A stretch of 64,000 nucleotides of DNA from Salegentibacter lacus (GCF_020164555.1 NZ_JAIQZB010000010.1:62001-126000), one strand, 5' to 3'. Shown: positions 1-8,393, counted from the first letter of the stretch. Made by a program: numbers and translations. Notes: generated by a model from the sequence alone, not told the origin.

Positions 1-2
1 CT

Positions 3-254
3 GCTAGATTTTCTTTTTTAATGGTTGTCCCTTTAATTTTAGGAAAAATAGCCAAAGATCTTTTAGACGGGAATTTAATGGAAAGCACTACTTCTTTCTC
101 TGTCCTCGCTATTGGCTTCGTTGCCTCCTTCCTGGCTGGTCTCGCTGCCTGTACCTGGATGATTAGTATTGTAAAGAAGAGTAAACTCTCTTATTTCGCC
201 ATTTACTGCTTTATTGCAGGAATTGTGTCCATTGGGGTTGCATATTATAATTAA
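3..254 (+). CDS. uppP: Undecaprenyl-diphosphatase, C-terminal fragment (cut by window edge)
   Basis: The frame is open from base 3, so the gene begins outside the window; about 83 residues are visible. UppP/BacA is an integral membrane enzyme that dephosphorylates undecaprenyl pyrophosphate, recycling the lipid carrier for cell-wall synthesis. The segment [15 protein letters not shown] fits the family's conserved R-x-SF-x(4)-P-x-I-x-G region, followed by two hydrophobic helices and a short tail ending YYN. The in-frame ATG at 21 is internal. truB follows after 54 bases on the same strand, so the two may be co-transcribed. Family assignment rests on the C-terminal part only. Confidence 0.8.
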   Translation, partial: ARFSFLMVVPLILGKIAKDLLDGNLMESTTSFSVLAIGFVASFLAGLAACTWMISIVKKSKLSYFAIYCFIAGIVSIGVAYYN

Positions 255-308
255 CAATCAGATTCCCTTGACAATTTAAATTCCCAGGGGAAAACCAAAT
301 AAAATTTT

Positions 309-1022
309 ATGACCACAGAAATTGAAAAATTCACTCCTGAAGATTTTAAAAACGGCCAGATCCTGGTTTTCGATAAGCCTTTAGAGTGGACGTCTTTTCA
401 GCTGGTTAATAAGGTGCGCTGGTTGATTAGAAAAAGCTGCGGAATAAAAAAAATAAAAGTTGGTCACGCCGGCACTTTAGATCCTTTAGCTACCGGTGTT
501 CTGGTAATTTGCACTGGAAAATTCACCAAAAAAATTCCTGAACTACAAGGAACCAAAAAAGAATATACCGGGACTTTCACCCTCGGCGCCACTACACCTT
601 CTTACGATATGGAAACTGAAGTGGACAAAACCTTTGAAACAAGCCATATTGCAGAGGAAAATTTAGATGGAGCTGCCCTTCAGCTTACTGGCGAAATTCA
701 ACAAACACCTCCGGTATTTTCAGCTTTAAAAAAAGACGGAAAACGCCTATATGAATATGCAAGAAAAGGCGAAGATGTAAAATTAGAAAGCAGGCCGGTT
801 ACCATCCACGAATTTGAGGTAGAAGCACCCAGGTTTCCAGAAGTAGATTTTAGAATAGTTTGCAGCAAAGGCACCTATATAAGAAGTATGGCCAACGATT
901 TTGGAATCGCCCTTGGTTCCGGCGCTTACCTTTCTTCTTTAAAGCGAACCCGTGTTGGTGAATTCGTTATAGATGATGCTTTAGACCTCCCATCTTTTGA
1001 AAAATTGCTACCTTCAGCATAA
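309..1022 (+). CDS. truB: tRNA pseudouridine(55) synthase TruB
   Basis: 237 residues. It converts U55 of the T-loop of tRNAs to pseudouridine. The catalytic motif GHAGTLDPLATG is at residues 52-63 with the nucleophile Asp58. Further family segments are the KEYTGTFTLG strand (about 86-95), QTPPVFSALKKDGKRLYEYAR (about 133-152) and CSKGTYIRSMANDFG (about 198-212). The length is short for the family, without a long C-terminal PUA domain, which is common in Bacteroidota. The ATG start gives a normal N-terminus (NGQILVFDKP). It lies between uppP and a TonB-like gene on the same strand. Confidence 0.97.
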   Translation: MTTEIEKFTPEDFKNGQILVFDKPLEWTSFQLVNKVRWLIRKSCGIKKIKVGHAGTLDPLATGVLVICTGKFTKKIPELQGTKKEYTGTFTLGATTPSYDMETEVDKTFETSHIAEENLDGAALQLTGEIQQTPPVFSALKKDGKRLYEYARKGEDVKLESRPVTIHEFEVEAPRFPEVDFRIVCSKGTYIRSMANDFGIALGSGAYLSSLKRTRVGEFVIDDALDLPSFEKLLPSA

Positions 1023-1052
1023 AATAGAACATTACGCGTTTTGTTTTATAGC

Positions 1053-1763
1053 ATGGATTTTTTCGATAAACATAAAGCACTCATAATTACCGTACTTTTT
1101 TGTTCGGTATTGATTCTTGGACTTTATAATTTCAACTTATCGCAGCAACAAAAAGTTGAGCGGGAAATGCTTGTGGAATTGGAAGAATATACAGCACCAG
1201 AAGACGAGGAAGAAATTCCAGAAGAAGAACCTGAACCTCAAACCAACCAAAATTCTCCTGAAACTCACAGGGCTTTCAATGAAAATCAGGAAGCCCGGGA
1301 AGAAAATTTTAATAGAGAATTAGATGAAATCTTAGAGCAGAATAGTGCGCGAAAGGAACAAAGTTCTGAAAACGAAACCGAAAGTTCTACGCAGGGAACT
1401 TTTGCCACCGGAAGTAAATCTGAAACAATAAAACGATCTGATGGAGATAATTCTTCCAAAGATATTTCTACCCAATCTGGAGGTTTAAGAAACAGCTCTA
1501 TTTCATTTTCGCTACGCGGAAGAAATGCCGTCTCCATTCCTAACCCTATTTACACCTGCGATAATTCAGGAAAAATCGTAATAAATATTACCGTAAACGC
1601 TGAAGGGCAGGTGATTGATACTGGAATCAATAAAGCCAGTTCCAATTCAGATAACGAATGCTTAATAGAAAAAGCACTCGAATATGCCTCTAACGCTGTA
1701 TTTTCACAGTTGCCGGGGAGAAACGAACAACCCGGCACAATTACTTACAATTTTAAATCTTAA
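1053..1763 (+). CDS. TonB-like energy transducer / anchored periplasmic protein
   Basis: About 236 residues from the ATG at 1053 (a TTG at 1041 would add four). One N-terminal membrane helix (residues ~8-25) is followed by a Glu/Pro-rich linker (EEYTAPEDEEEIPEEEPEP) and a Ser/Thr/Asn/Glu-rich low-complexity stretch. A compact C-terminal domain (~150-236) has the pattern YTCDNSGKIVINITVNAEG, resembling a TonB C-terminal fold. TonB proteins couple inner-membrane proton motive force to outer-membrane receptors. The linker is acidic instead of the usual Pro/Lys spacer and no ExbB/ExbD lies nearby, so the role is inferred. tag begins 5 bases after the stop. Confidence 0.6.
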   Translation: MDFFDKHKALIITVLFCSVLILGLYNFNLSQQQKVEREMLVELEEYTAPEDEEEIPEEEPEPQTNQNSPETHRAFNENQEAREENFNRELDEILEQNSARKEQSSENETESSTQGTFATGSKSETIKRSDGDNSSKDISTQSGGLRNSSISFSLRGRNAVSIPNPIYTCDNSGKIVINITVNAEGQVIDTGINKASSNSDNECLIEKALEYASNAVFSQLPGRNEQPGTITYNFKS

Positions 1764-1768
1764 TAATA

Positions 1769-2350
1769 ATGTCAGAAATACAACGCTGTGGATGGTGTGA
1801 AGGCGATGCGCTCTATGAAGCTTATCATGATAATGAATGGGGAGTTCCTGTTTATGATGATCATACTATTTTTGAATTCCTAATCCTCGAAACCTTTCAG
1901 GCAGGTCTAAGCTGGATTACCGTTTTGCGGAAACGAGAGAATTTCAGAAAAGCTTTTGACGATTTTAATTATAAAAAAATCGCGAATTATTCTGAAGAAA
2001 AAATTCAGGAACTACTGGAAAATGCGGGAATTATTCGGAATAAATTAAAGGTGAGAGCCACAGTGACCAACGCCCAAAATTTCATAAAGATTCAGGAAGA
2101 ATACGGAAGTTTTAGCGAATATATCTGGAGTTTTGTTGATGGTAGTCCTGTACAAAATGAAGTGATAAATTATAAAGAAGCACCTGCGACTACTAAAGTT
2201 AGCGACAAATTAAGTAAAGATTTAAAGAAAAAAGGCTTTAAGTTTGTAGGCTCAACAGTTATGTATGCACATATGCAGGCCACAGGTATGGTAAATGATC
2301 ATGAGGTATCCTGTTTTAGACATAAGGAAATTGAAAAACTGGAAAGATAA
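1769..2350 (+). CDS. tag: DNA-3-methyladenine glycosylase I
   Basis: 193 residues, the usual length. It excises 3-methyladenine from alkylated DNA in base-excision repair. Family hallmarks: RCGWC at residues 6-10 (Cys7 a zinc ligand), YHDNEWGVP at 19-27 (His20), and ILETFQAGLSWITVLRKRE at 39-57 with the conserved Glu41 and Trp49. The C-terminal zinc-binding part is MQATGMVNDHEVSCFRH. All key residues are present. It starts 5 bases after the TonB-like gene, so probably the same transcript. Confidence 0.96.
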   Translation: MSEIQRCGWCEGDALYEAYHDNEWGVPVYDDHTIFEFLILETFQAGLSWITVLRKRENFRKAFDDFNYKKIANYSEEKIQELLENAGIIRNKLKVRATVTNAQNFIKIQEEYGSFSEYIWSFVDGSPVQNEVINYKEAPATTKVSDKLSKDLKKKGFKFVGSTVMYAHMQATGMVNDHEVSCFRHKEIEKLER

Positions 2351-2425
2351 GCCAGGACTGTATCGAGAATAACTAATTAGCAGGTCTGGAATGATTTCGC
2401 ATATTGGAAGAAAAATTATTAGTAG

Positions 2426-3013
2426 ATGAAAAAACTATTCATAATAACATTTATACTTTTTACCACCCTGGCAAAAGCTCAGGATAAAAAAATGGAAAAA
2501 GAAGAAGGTATAGATCGGGAGGAAATGCCTGAAGACGCATTCTTTTTAATCGATAAAATTCCTCAGAAAGCTAACAGATTACGCTATTATTATCAGACTG
2601 ATGGCGAAGAAGAAAGTTATGAAACCAAGTTTAAATTTAAACGTTCTATTTTTAGTGTAGAATTTGGCAAAGACGGAAAACTGGAGGACGTTGAAGTCAT
2701 TTTAAAAGAAAAGCAACTTCCAAAACAAACACTCCAAAACATTCAAACTTATCTGGAGAAAAATCATGAGCGGCATAAGTTGGAAAAAATTCAGGCACAA
2801 TATTTACCAAATTCTGTAAGTGAAAGTTCTGCTGAAAAATTATTTCTAAAATCCCTCTCGTTTGATACGCAACAGCCCGATAACTATGAAATAATAGTGG
2901 CGGTGAAAAACAAGGGTAAATTGAAAAAATTTGAAATGCTTTTTGATAAAAATGGCCAATTTAAAAATGAACGAGAAATAATAAGAAACTCTTATGACTA
3001 CCTTATTTTCTAA
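2426..3013 (+). CDS. Secreted protein of unknown function
   Basis: 195 residues. A signal peptide (MKKLFIITFILFTTLAKAQ, cleavage after AKA) precedes a very charged, Lys/Glu-rich mature protein. Two similar segments recur, FKRSIFSVEFGKDGKLEDVEVIL (~70-92) and VKNKGKLKKFEMLFDKNGQFKNE (~165-187), which suggests a duplicated PepSY-like beta-alpha unit; this is a visual impression only. The last 20 bases overlap the start of the next gene, a DUF2490-type protein, so the two are translationally coupled and probably act together at the cell envelope. I do not recognise a defined function. Confidence 0.7.
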   Translation: MKKLFIITFILFTTLAKAQDKKMEKEEGIDREEMPEDAFFLIDKIPQKANRLRYYYQTDGEEESYETKFKFKRSIFSVEFGKDGKLEDVEVILKEKQLPKQTLQNIQTYLEKNHERHKLEKIQAQYLPNSVSESSAEKLFLKSLSFDTQQPDNYEIIVAVKNKGKLKKFEMLFDKNGQFKNEREIIRNSYDYLIF

Positions 3014-3692
3014 AAAATATTCAGTTTTACTTTTTCTGATTTTTGCATTTCTGGGAATTCAAAATACTAAAGCTCAGGAAAACTTTAGCATGCTAATAGA
3101 TCCCGATTTTACGATAAATATAGACCCCGATTCCCGCTGGTCATATAACTTCAATTTATCTAACAGGGATATAATTTATGAAGATGAGGAATATAATTTT
3201 GATGCTCAGCATCTTCAGCTATCGCATTTCACCAGCTACGAAGTTGGATTTTATAGCAAGTTGAGTTTAGGTATAAGATACCGTTTTAAAGAAATTTTTG
3301 ATAAGGATATTCAGGACGAAGTAAGAATTGTAGAACAGTTTGGACATTCTCGAAAATATAATTCTTTAAAAGTGGCTCACCGTGCCCGTTTTGAGCAACG
3401 CTTAAGGGAGATCACTACTTACAGAACCCGTTATCGATTTTCAGTAGAATTGCCTTTAAGCGGGCAACGAGTAGATCAAAATGAATTTTTTATAATTGGC
3501 AATACAGAGGCTCTATTTAGTGTTGGAAGCGAAGAGCGACCTAAACTGGAACAACGCTTTTCTGTAGCCCTCGGTAATGAGCTTTGGACAAAAACCAAGG
3601 CCACTTTAGGCTTACAATATCGTTATGAAGATTATACCAGAGATCCAGGCAGCGAGTTGTTTATAACCAGTGAGATTATTCTATCGCTTTAA
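2994..3692 (+). CDS. DUF2490-type outer-membrane beta-barrel protein
   Basis: 232 residues. Signal peptide at ~8-27 ending TKAQ, then alternating strands rich in aromatic and charged residues (SRWSYNFNLSNRD, YEVGFYSKLSLGIRYRF, RARFEQRLREITTYRTRYRF, ATLGLQYRYEDYTR) that end in ITSEIILSL, typical of a small outer-membrane barrel. The RxRxEQR and YRxRYR patterns are typical of the DUF2490 family. Function is unknown. The start overlaps the previous secreted gene by 20 bases; the 3' end meets aat convergently with a 4-base overlap. Confidence 0.75.
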   Translation: MTTLFSKKYSVLLFLIFAFLGIQNTKAQENFSMLIDPDFTINIDPDSRWSYNFNLSNRDIIYEDEEYNFDAQHLQLSHFTSYEVGFYSKLSLGIRYRFKEIFDKDIQDEVRIVEQFGHSRKYNSLKVAHRARFEQRLREITTYRTRYRFSVELPLSGQRVDQNEFFIIGNTEALFSVGSEERPKLEQRFSVALGNELWTKTKATLGLQYRYEDYTRDPGSELFITSEIILSL

Positions 3693-4330
3693 ATCCCCAA
3701 ATATTCCAGAAATTCATCCCGGGGAATTTCTTCAGCGCCCAAACTTTCTAAATGTTTGGTGTAAACCTGGCAATCTATAAGTTTTACACCTTCTTCTTTC
3801 AATTTACTAACAAGGCTTATAAATCCATATTTTGAAGCGTTGCTGGCTTTTGTAAACATACTTTCTCCACAAAAAACTTTTTTATCCATCAGGTAGATTC
3901 CATAAAGTCCTCCAACAAGATTTCCGTCCTGCCATACTTCCACAGAATGCGCAATATTAAATTCATGCAACTCTATATAACTTTCAATCATCTCGCGGGT
4001 TATCCAGGTACCGTGCTGACCCTCCCGCCTAATTTCGGCGCAAGCTTCTATAACCGCTTTAAAATCCTGATTAAAAGTTACTTCAAAAGCATCCTTCTTA
4101 AATAGCTGTTTCATACTTTTTGAAACTTTTAATTTTTCAGGAAAAAGCACCATCCTGGGATCGGGGCTCCACCAAAGTAAGGGTTGAGAATCATCGTACC
4201 AGGGAAAAATACCGTGGTTGTAAGCATAGATTAATCGCGGAATACTCAAATCTCCCCCAATAGCCAAAAGTCCCTGTTCATCGGCTTCATAAATGGGTGG
4301 AAAATTTTCGTTATGTTGTAGAAAATGCAA
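3689..4330 (-). CDS. aat: Leucyl/phenylalanyl-tRNA-protein transferase
   Basis: 213 residues. It adds Leu or Phe from aminoacyl-tRNA to N-terminal Lys/Arg of proteins, marking them for ClpS/ClpAP degradation (N-degron pathway). Family motifs: GLLAIGGDLSIPRLIYAYNHG (start of this block near residue 20), IFPWYDDSQP (~41-50), WWSPDPRMVLFP (~53-64) and VGGLYGIYLMDKKVFCGESMF (~138-158). The start codon is TTG at 4330: an in-frame stop lies two codons upstream and no ATG lies near, so TTG is the only start that keeps the N-terminal motif. Confidence 0.95.
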   Translation of the reverse strand: MHFLQHNENFPPIYEADEQGLLAIGGDLSIPRLIYAYNHGIFPWYDDSQPLLWWSPDPRMVLFPEKLKVSKSMKQLFKKDAFEVTFNQDFKAVIEACAEIRREGQHGTWITREMIESYIELHEFNIAHSVEVWQDGNLVGGLYGIYLMDKKVFCGESMFTKASNASKYGFISLVSKLKEEGVKLIDCQVYTKHLESLGAEEIPRDEFLEYLGI

Positions 4331-4369
4331 TACTCAGGGGTTTTTGGTAAATAAGAAAAGTACAAAAAG

Positions 4370-4407
4370 AAAAAGCTTAGCCCTCTTAATAGGATGCTAA
4401 GCTTTTT
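4370..4407 (-). terminator. Rho-independent terminator downstream of the DUF3127 gene
   Basis: A 12-bp stem (AAAAAGCTTAGC / GCTAAGCTTTTT) with a 14-base loop, flanked by A/T tracts on both sides. It lies 33 bases past the stop of the minus-strand DUF3127 gene and could also stop plus-strand read-through. Confidence 0.75.
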
Positions 4408-4439
4408 ATAATTTGAATCGAATTTTCTTCTGAAATTTG

Positions 4440-4814
4440 CTAGAAAGGTAGATCGTCGTAATCCTCTTCGTTTAAGTTGTTTGCAGGTTCAAAATTATCT
4501 GGTGGCGGTACATTTTCCCCACCTGCAGATTGGTCTGCTTGCAGGTTTTCTATTCTCCATCCCTGGATAGAGTTAAAATATTTGGTTTCACCCTGTGGGC
4601 TTACCCATTCTCTACCTCTTAAGTTGATTCCGATTTTAACCGGTTGCCCTACCTGAAAACTGTTAAGCAAATCTGTTTTATCCTGAACAAATTCTATCAT
4701 AATATGTTGTGGATATTGCTCCTCTGTAGTCACCACCACTTCTCTCTTTCTAAAACCGTTATTTCCAAAAGTCTTGGTTTCTCCTATTAACTTAATCTTG
4801 CCTTGTACTTCCAT
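4440..4814 (-). CDS. DUF3127 protein with SSB-like acidic C-terminal tail
   Basis: 124 residues. The N-terminal ~90 residues (GKIKLIGETKTFGNNGFRKR, QYPQHIMIEFVQDK, GREWVSPQGETKYFNSIQGW) match the DUF3127 family, which is built like an OB-fold. Then comes a flexible Gly/Pro/Asn linker and the C-terminus EEDYDDLPF. That tail closely resembles the protein-docking tip of bacterial SSB, and the SSB encoded at 32063 ends in EEDDLPF. I infer binding to nucleic acid or to SSB partners; this is not established. It follows the flavin reductase by a single base, so the two are probably co-transcribed. Confidence 0.85.
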   Translation of the reverse strand: MEVQGKIKLIGETKTFGNNGFRKREVVVTTEEQYPQHIMIEFVQDKTDLLNSFQVGQPVKIGINLRGREWVSPQGETKYFNSIQGWRIENLQADQSAGGENVPPPDNFEPANNLNEEDYDDLPF

Positions 4815-4815
4815 C

Positions 4816-5694
4816 TTAATCTGTTTTTGCTAATAATAATTTCCAGGCAGCATCGGTATTGTTTTTCTCTAAAAACAATTGTGCCCGGGTATGAATATTC
4901 GTTTTGTTATTTGTTTTTACTAATTCGGCTAAATCTTTATTTTTAGCTATAAAACTTGCAATTTCTTCGTCTTTTGGGAGTGCTTCCACATTCCCCAACT
5001 TACCAAGATCGTTTCCGGTTAAAGTTTTACTTTCTTTAATTTCTGCAGGAATAGCATCAATACCTATTCCTAAACTGGAAAGTGGTTTTGGTACCTCGAA
5101 CATTCCCATATTTGCACGGGTATACCAATTACCACCCATTCTGGCTACCTGATCTATTTTATGCTGATCTATAAATCCCTCTTCGTCTAAAATGCTTTCA
5201 TTAATATGCATTTTAAGGACTTCGCAAATCACCAGATTACCTGCTCCCCCTTCCTGGCCGGTTTCAATAACCTGCTTCACTTTACATTCAAATTGTACCG
5301 GCGATTCAGCCACCCGAAATGGTTTTACAAGTTCAGATTTCAGCATTGAAAATCCTGCTTTTTCGAACTCATTCACACCTTCGGCATATTCGGTACTGGA
5401 AAGTGACATTTGTTGAACAATATCGTAATTCACAATATTGATCACCACCTCATCTATATTTTTAACATTGGTATAGGTATGCTTTACCGTATTATCCCTA
5501 CCTCTTCTCGCCGGGGAAAAAATTAATGTTGGCGGATTAGACCCGAAAACATTAAAAAAGCTGAAAGGCGATAAATTTGGTCGGCCCTCAGTATCTATTG
5601 TGCTGGCAAAAGCGATAGGCCTGGGGCCAATGGCACCAAGCAAATAACGATGAAGCTTGCCTGTGCTCACCTCTTTAGGATCTATTGTAAGCAT
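4816..5694 (-). CDS. Flavin reductase family protein (FMN-binding split barrel)
   Basis: About 292 residues from the ATG at 5694; the frame extends 18 codons further upstream, but MLTIDPKEVSTGKLHRYLLG is the normal N-terminus of this family. The flavin-binding split-barrel segment is GAIGPRPIAFASTID followed by NLSPFSFFNVFGSNPPTLIFSP. These proteins bind FMN and reduce flavin or act on small-molecule substrates; the substrate here cannot be told. A C-terminal helical extension (~200-292) with MGGNWYTRANMGMFEVPKP is shared by Bacteroidota homologues. It lies one base upstream of the DUF3127 gene. Confidence 0.88.
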   Translation of the reverse strand: MLTIDPKEVSTGKLHRYLLGAIGPRPIAFASTIDTEGRPNLSPFSFFNVFGSNPPTLIFSPARRGRDNTVKHTYTNVKNIDEVVINIVNYDIVQQMSLSSTEYAEGVNEFEKAGFSMLKSELVKPFRVAESPVQFECKVKQVIETGQEGGAGNLVICEVLKMHINESILDEEGFIDQHKIDQVARMGGNWYTRANMGMFEVPKPLSSLGIGIDAIPAEIKESKTLTGNDLGKLGNVEALPKDEEIASFIAKNKDLAELVKTNNKTNIHTRAQLFLEKNNTDAAWKLLLAKTD

Positions 5695-5806
5695 ACTTAT
5701 TTTTTGGCAAAGGTAACGAAACCTACAGGGAATGAAAAGCCGGGGCACGCAATAAAATTCGTTTAAAAACGCTTATCTTTAAATCCTTTAAAGCTCAAAG
5801 GCCTGT

Positions 5807-6961
5807 ATGAACTTCACAGACGAACGCACTTTTAATCGCTGGTTTATTATTATTTCGTGTTTGATAGTAGTAGGTCTGGTATTATGGAATACCAGTATTT
5901 TCTTTCAACGTTTAAAACAAGATGAACGGTCTAAAATGAACATTTGGGCCAAAGCACAGGAAGCTTTAGACCGTGACCCGCCGCCCGAAGATGCCGATCT
6001 GGATCTTATTCTTGAAATTTTAAATAATAATACCACCATTCCCATAATCCATACTGATACCGATGGAGATATTGCATACACCACTAATATTGATCCCGAT
6101 AAATTAGAAAATGAGAAACAAGCTAAACAGTTCTTAGAAAATTTAAAGGAGGAAAATGCACCAATTATTATAAATCTTGGAAATGGAGAGCAACAGTATA
6201 TTTATTACGGAAATTCCCCAGTTTTAAACAGCCTTAAGTATTATCCCGTTGGGTTAGTCCTTATTGGTTTTCTTTTTATAGGGGTGGTTTATTTTTTCTA
6301 CACCACTACCAAAAACAGCGAGCAAAATAAACTCTGGGCCGGGATGGCTAAAGAGACTGCACACCAAATTGGTACTCCTCTATCATCCCTTATTGGCTGG
6401 ACTGAGATTCTTAAACAGGAAAATGTAAAGGAATCTTATATCGTTGAAATGGAAAAAGATATTAGCCGTCTTGAAACCATTACCGAGCGGTTCTCTAAAA
6501 TTGGTTCCTCTCCTATTCTGGAAAAAACCAATATCATTGAAGCTACTCAAACTAGTTTCGATTATTTAAAAACAAGAAGTTCGCGCCTAATCGAATTCTC
6601 TATTGATGTGCCTAAAGGTTATATCCCGGTAATGTTAAATAAGCAGCTTTACAGCTGGACCATAGAGAATCTAGTGAAAAATGCCATAGATGCGATGCGT
6701 GGGAAAGGAAAATTGCACATCGAAATGCAAGAAGATCAAAAATGGGCACACATATTTATTAAGGATACAGGAAAGGGACTGGACAAAAGTAAATTCAAAC
6801 TTATTTTTGAACCGGGGCATACTACTAAAAAACGTGGCTGGGGACTTGGATTATCTTTAGCGAAAAGAATTATTGAAGGTTATCACCACGGAAGGATCAA
6901 AGTAGCCGAAAGCGAATTAAACAAAGGCACAACTTTTAAAATTTCGCTTCGGAAAGTTTAG
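5807..6961 (+). CDS. Membrane sensor histidine kinase
   Basis: 384 residues. Two membrane helices (~12-33 and ~146-166) flank an extracytoplasmic sensor region of about 110 residues. The H-box is AKETAHQIGTPLSSLIGW with phospho-acceptor His186. The ATPase domain has the N-box LVKNAIDAM, G1 DTGKGL and G2 GWGLGLSLAKRI, so all catalytic boxes are intact. No response regulator lies next to it, making it an orphan kinase here. The 3' end overlaps the convergent thioesterase gene by 4 bases. The signal sensed is unknown. Confidence 0.93.
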   Translation: MNFTDERTFNRWFIIISCLIVVGLVLWNTSIFFQRLKQDERSKMNIWAKAQEALDRDPPPEDADLDLILEILNNNTTIPIIHTDTDGDIAYTTNIDPDKLENEKQAKQFLENLKEENAPIIINLGNGEQQYIYYGNSPVLNSLKYYPVGLVLIGFLFIGVVYFFYTTTKNSEQNKLWAGMAKETAHQIGTPLSSLIGWTEILKQENVKESYIVEMEKDISRLETITERFSKIGSSPILEKTNIIEATQTSFDYLKTRSSRLIEFSIDVPKGYIPVMLNKQLYSWTIENLVKNAIDAMRGKGKLHIEMQEDQKWAHIFIKDTGKGLDKSKFKLIFEPGHTTKKRGWGLGLSLAKRIIEGYHHGRIKVAESELNKGTTFKISLRKV

Positions 6962-7368
6962 AATTTCGAAAGCTGCGTTCTTAAATCTTCAGGTATTCTA
7001 AAGGTTTTATCTTTTTCAAAATCGTAGCAAACCACTACATCTTTACCTTCGGCGCAAACCTCATCGGCTTCATTTAAAATAAGATGTTTTAAACCGAAAC
7101 TGGTATTTTTCACAAAATCAATTTTGGTTTTTACTATGGCATTCCCGGGATAATATAGGGACTTTTTAAAATCACAATGAGTAGAAACCAACATTGTTCC
7201 CATATTGGTGTTTTCATACATCTCGTAAATCCCTGAAGCCTCCCAAAAATTCACACGGCCCGACTGCATATAGCGCATAAACGAGATATTATTTACGTGT
7301 TTATACATATCAAGATCGCTCCAGTCTATCCTAAGCTCGAGCTCCAACTTGTAAATTTCAGTTTCCAT
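6958..7368 (-). CDS. Acyl-CoA thioesterase, 4HBT hotdog family
   Basis: 136 residues, the usual size of single hotdog-fold thioesterases. The motif RIDWSDLDMYKHVNNISFMRYMQ (~13-35) matches the 4-hydroxybenzoyl-CoA/YbgC signature D-x-D-x(2)-x-HVNN with an Asp at ~18-20 as the catalytic acid. Such enzymes hydrolyse acyl-CoA or acyl-ACP thioesters in the cytoplasm; the substrate is not readable. Its start codon overlaps the stop of the upstream HIT gene (TAATG), indicating translational coupling. Confidence 0.88.
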   Translation of the reverse strand: METEIYKLELELRIDWSDLDMYKHVNNISFMRYMQSGRVNFWEASGIYEMYENTNMGTMLVSTHCDFKKSLYYPGNAIVKTKIDFVKNTSFGLKHLILNEADEVCAEGKDVVVCYDFEKDKTFRIPEDLRTQLSKF

Positions 7369-7757
7369 TAAAGATTTACGTGAATAGATTCTGCCAGTTT
7401 TTTAAATTCCTCATCTTCCATTTTTACGCTGTTAGAAAAGTCCATATCACTCATAGAATTCAGCGGAATAAGATGAACGTGGGCGTGTGGAACTTCCAGA
7501 CCTACAACTGCCATTCCTACCCTTTTACAATCAACCGTTTTTTTCAGGGCTAGCGCTACTTTTCGAGAAAACCGCATTAATTCCTGGTAGATTTCTTCTT
7601 CCAGATCAAAGATATAATCTACTTCCTTTTTCGGAATACATAGTACGTGACCCCTGGCATTTGGATTTATATCTAAAAAAGCTAAAAACTGACTATCTTC
7701 TGCGATCTTATAAGCAGGCACTTCCCCTCTTACTATTTTAGTGAATAAACTGGCCAT
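7368..7757 (-). CDS. HIT family nucleotide hydrolase
   Basis: 129 residues. The histidine-triad motif HAHVHLIPL at 91-99 gives catalytic His91, His93 and His95. The N-terminus ASLFTKIVRGEVPAYKIAED and the FLDINPNARGHVLCIPKK block are typical of the Hint branch, which hydrolyses nucleoside phosphoramidates and similar adenosine conjugates. It is coupled to the thioesterase gene by a one-base overlap. greA lies about 100 bases upstream in the same direction, separated by a hairpin at 7791. Confidence 0.93.
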   Translation of the reverse strand: MASLFTKIVRGEVPAYKIAEDSQFLAFLDINPNARGHVLCIPKKEVDYIFDLEEEIYQELMRFSRKVALALKKTVDCKRVGMAVVGLEVPHAHVHLIPLNSMSDMDFSNSVKMEDEEFKKLAESIHVNL

Positions 7758-7790
7758 AATATTTTCTGAATTGGTTAGTACATAAATATA

Positions 7791-7835
7791 AAATCCTTTT
7801 CACAGAACCTTAGTTAAAGGTATTGGAAAAGGATT
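7791..7835 (-). terminator. Hairpin terminator downstream of greA
   Basis: The inverted repeat AAATCCTTTTC / GAAAAGGATTT (11 bp) encloses a 23-base loop. On the minus strand it is followed by a short T/A run. It sits 26 bases past the greA stop and separates greA from the HIT-thioesterase pair. Confidence 0.6.
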
Positions 7836-7860
7836 TTGCAAACTGTTAAAAACCGGAAAG

Positions 7861-8337
7861 TTATTCTCTCCAGATCTTTAATATTTCAAACTTCATCGTT
7901 CCACTAGGAACATTAATTTCTGCGGTATCACCAACTTTTTTCCCCAGTAATCCTTTACCAATTGGGGAATCTACAGATATTTTACCTGTTTTTAGGTCGG
8001 CTTCACTTTGGGCTACCAGTTTATATTCTACCTCAGCCCCATTAGTTTGGTTCTTTATTTTCACGTGAGAGTGCACTAAAACTTTATCTGTGTCTAGTTG
8101 AGACTCGTCTATTACTCTTGCGTTAGCAACCACTTCCTCTAATTTAGAAATCTTCATTTCTAAAAGTCCCTGTGCTTCCTTAGCAGCATCATACTCTGCA
8201 TTCTCACTTAAATCTCCTTTATCACGGGCTTCGGCAATAGCTTCAGAAGCTTTTGGTCGTTCTACATCGCGTAGCTGATTTAGTTCATCCTTCAACTTTT
8301 TCAGTCCCTCTTCAGTATAATAAGATACTTTACTCAT
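7861..8337 (-). CDS. greA: Transcription elongation factor GreA
   Basis: 158 residues from the ATG at 8337, exactly the normal length; the frame runs 29 codons further upstream, but that part crosses the promoter and leader hairpin. GreA rescues backtracked RNA polymerase by stimulating transcript cleavage. The N-terminal coiled coil includes YYTEEGLKKLKDELNQLR and the tip motif GDLSENAEYDAAKEAQG with the conserved acidic residues. The C-terminal FKBP-like domain contains SPIGKGLLGKKVGDTAEI. It is transcribed divergently from the lipoprotein gene at 8457. Confidence 0.97.
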   Translation of the reverse strand: MSKVSYYTEEGLKKLKDELNQLRDVERPKASEAIAEARDKGDLSENAEYDAAKEAQGLLEMKISKLEEVVANARVIDESQLDTDKVLVHSHVKIKNQTNGAEVEYKLVAQSEADLKTGKISVDSPIGKGLLGKKVGDTAEINVPSGTMKFEILKIWRE

Positions 8338-8360
8338 AACTTCATCGTTTATATAAATAG

Positions 8361-8387
8361 AAAAAATCCCATAGCACGACGGGATTT
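8361..8387 (-). terminator. Terminator-like hairpin in the greA leader (possible attenuator)
   Basis: On the minus strand, AAATCCC and GGGATTT pair (7 bp, 10-base loop) and run straight into six T residues. The hairpin lies just downstream of a candidate promoter (8394-8401) and 24 bases before the greA start, so it would be in the 5' leader. This is the form of an intrinsic terminator placed to attenuate greA. Confidence 0.5.
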
Positions 8388-8393
8388 GTTTAA

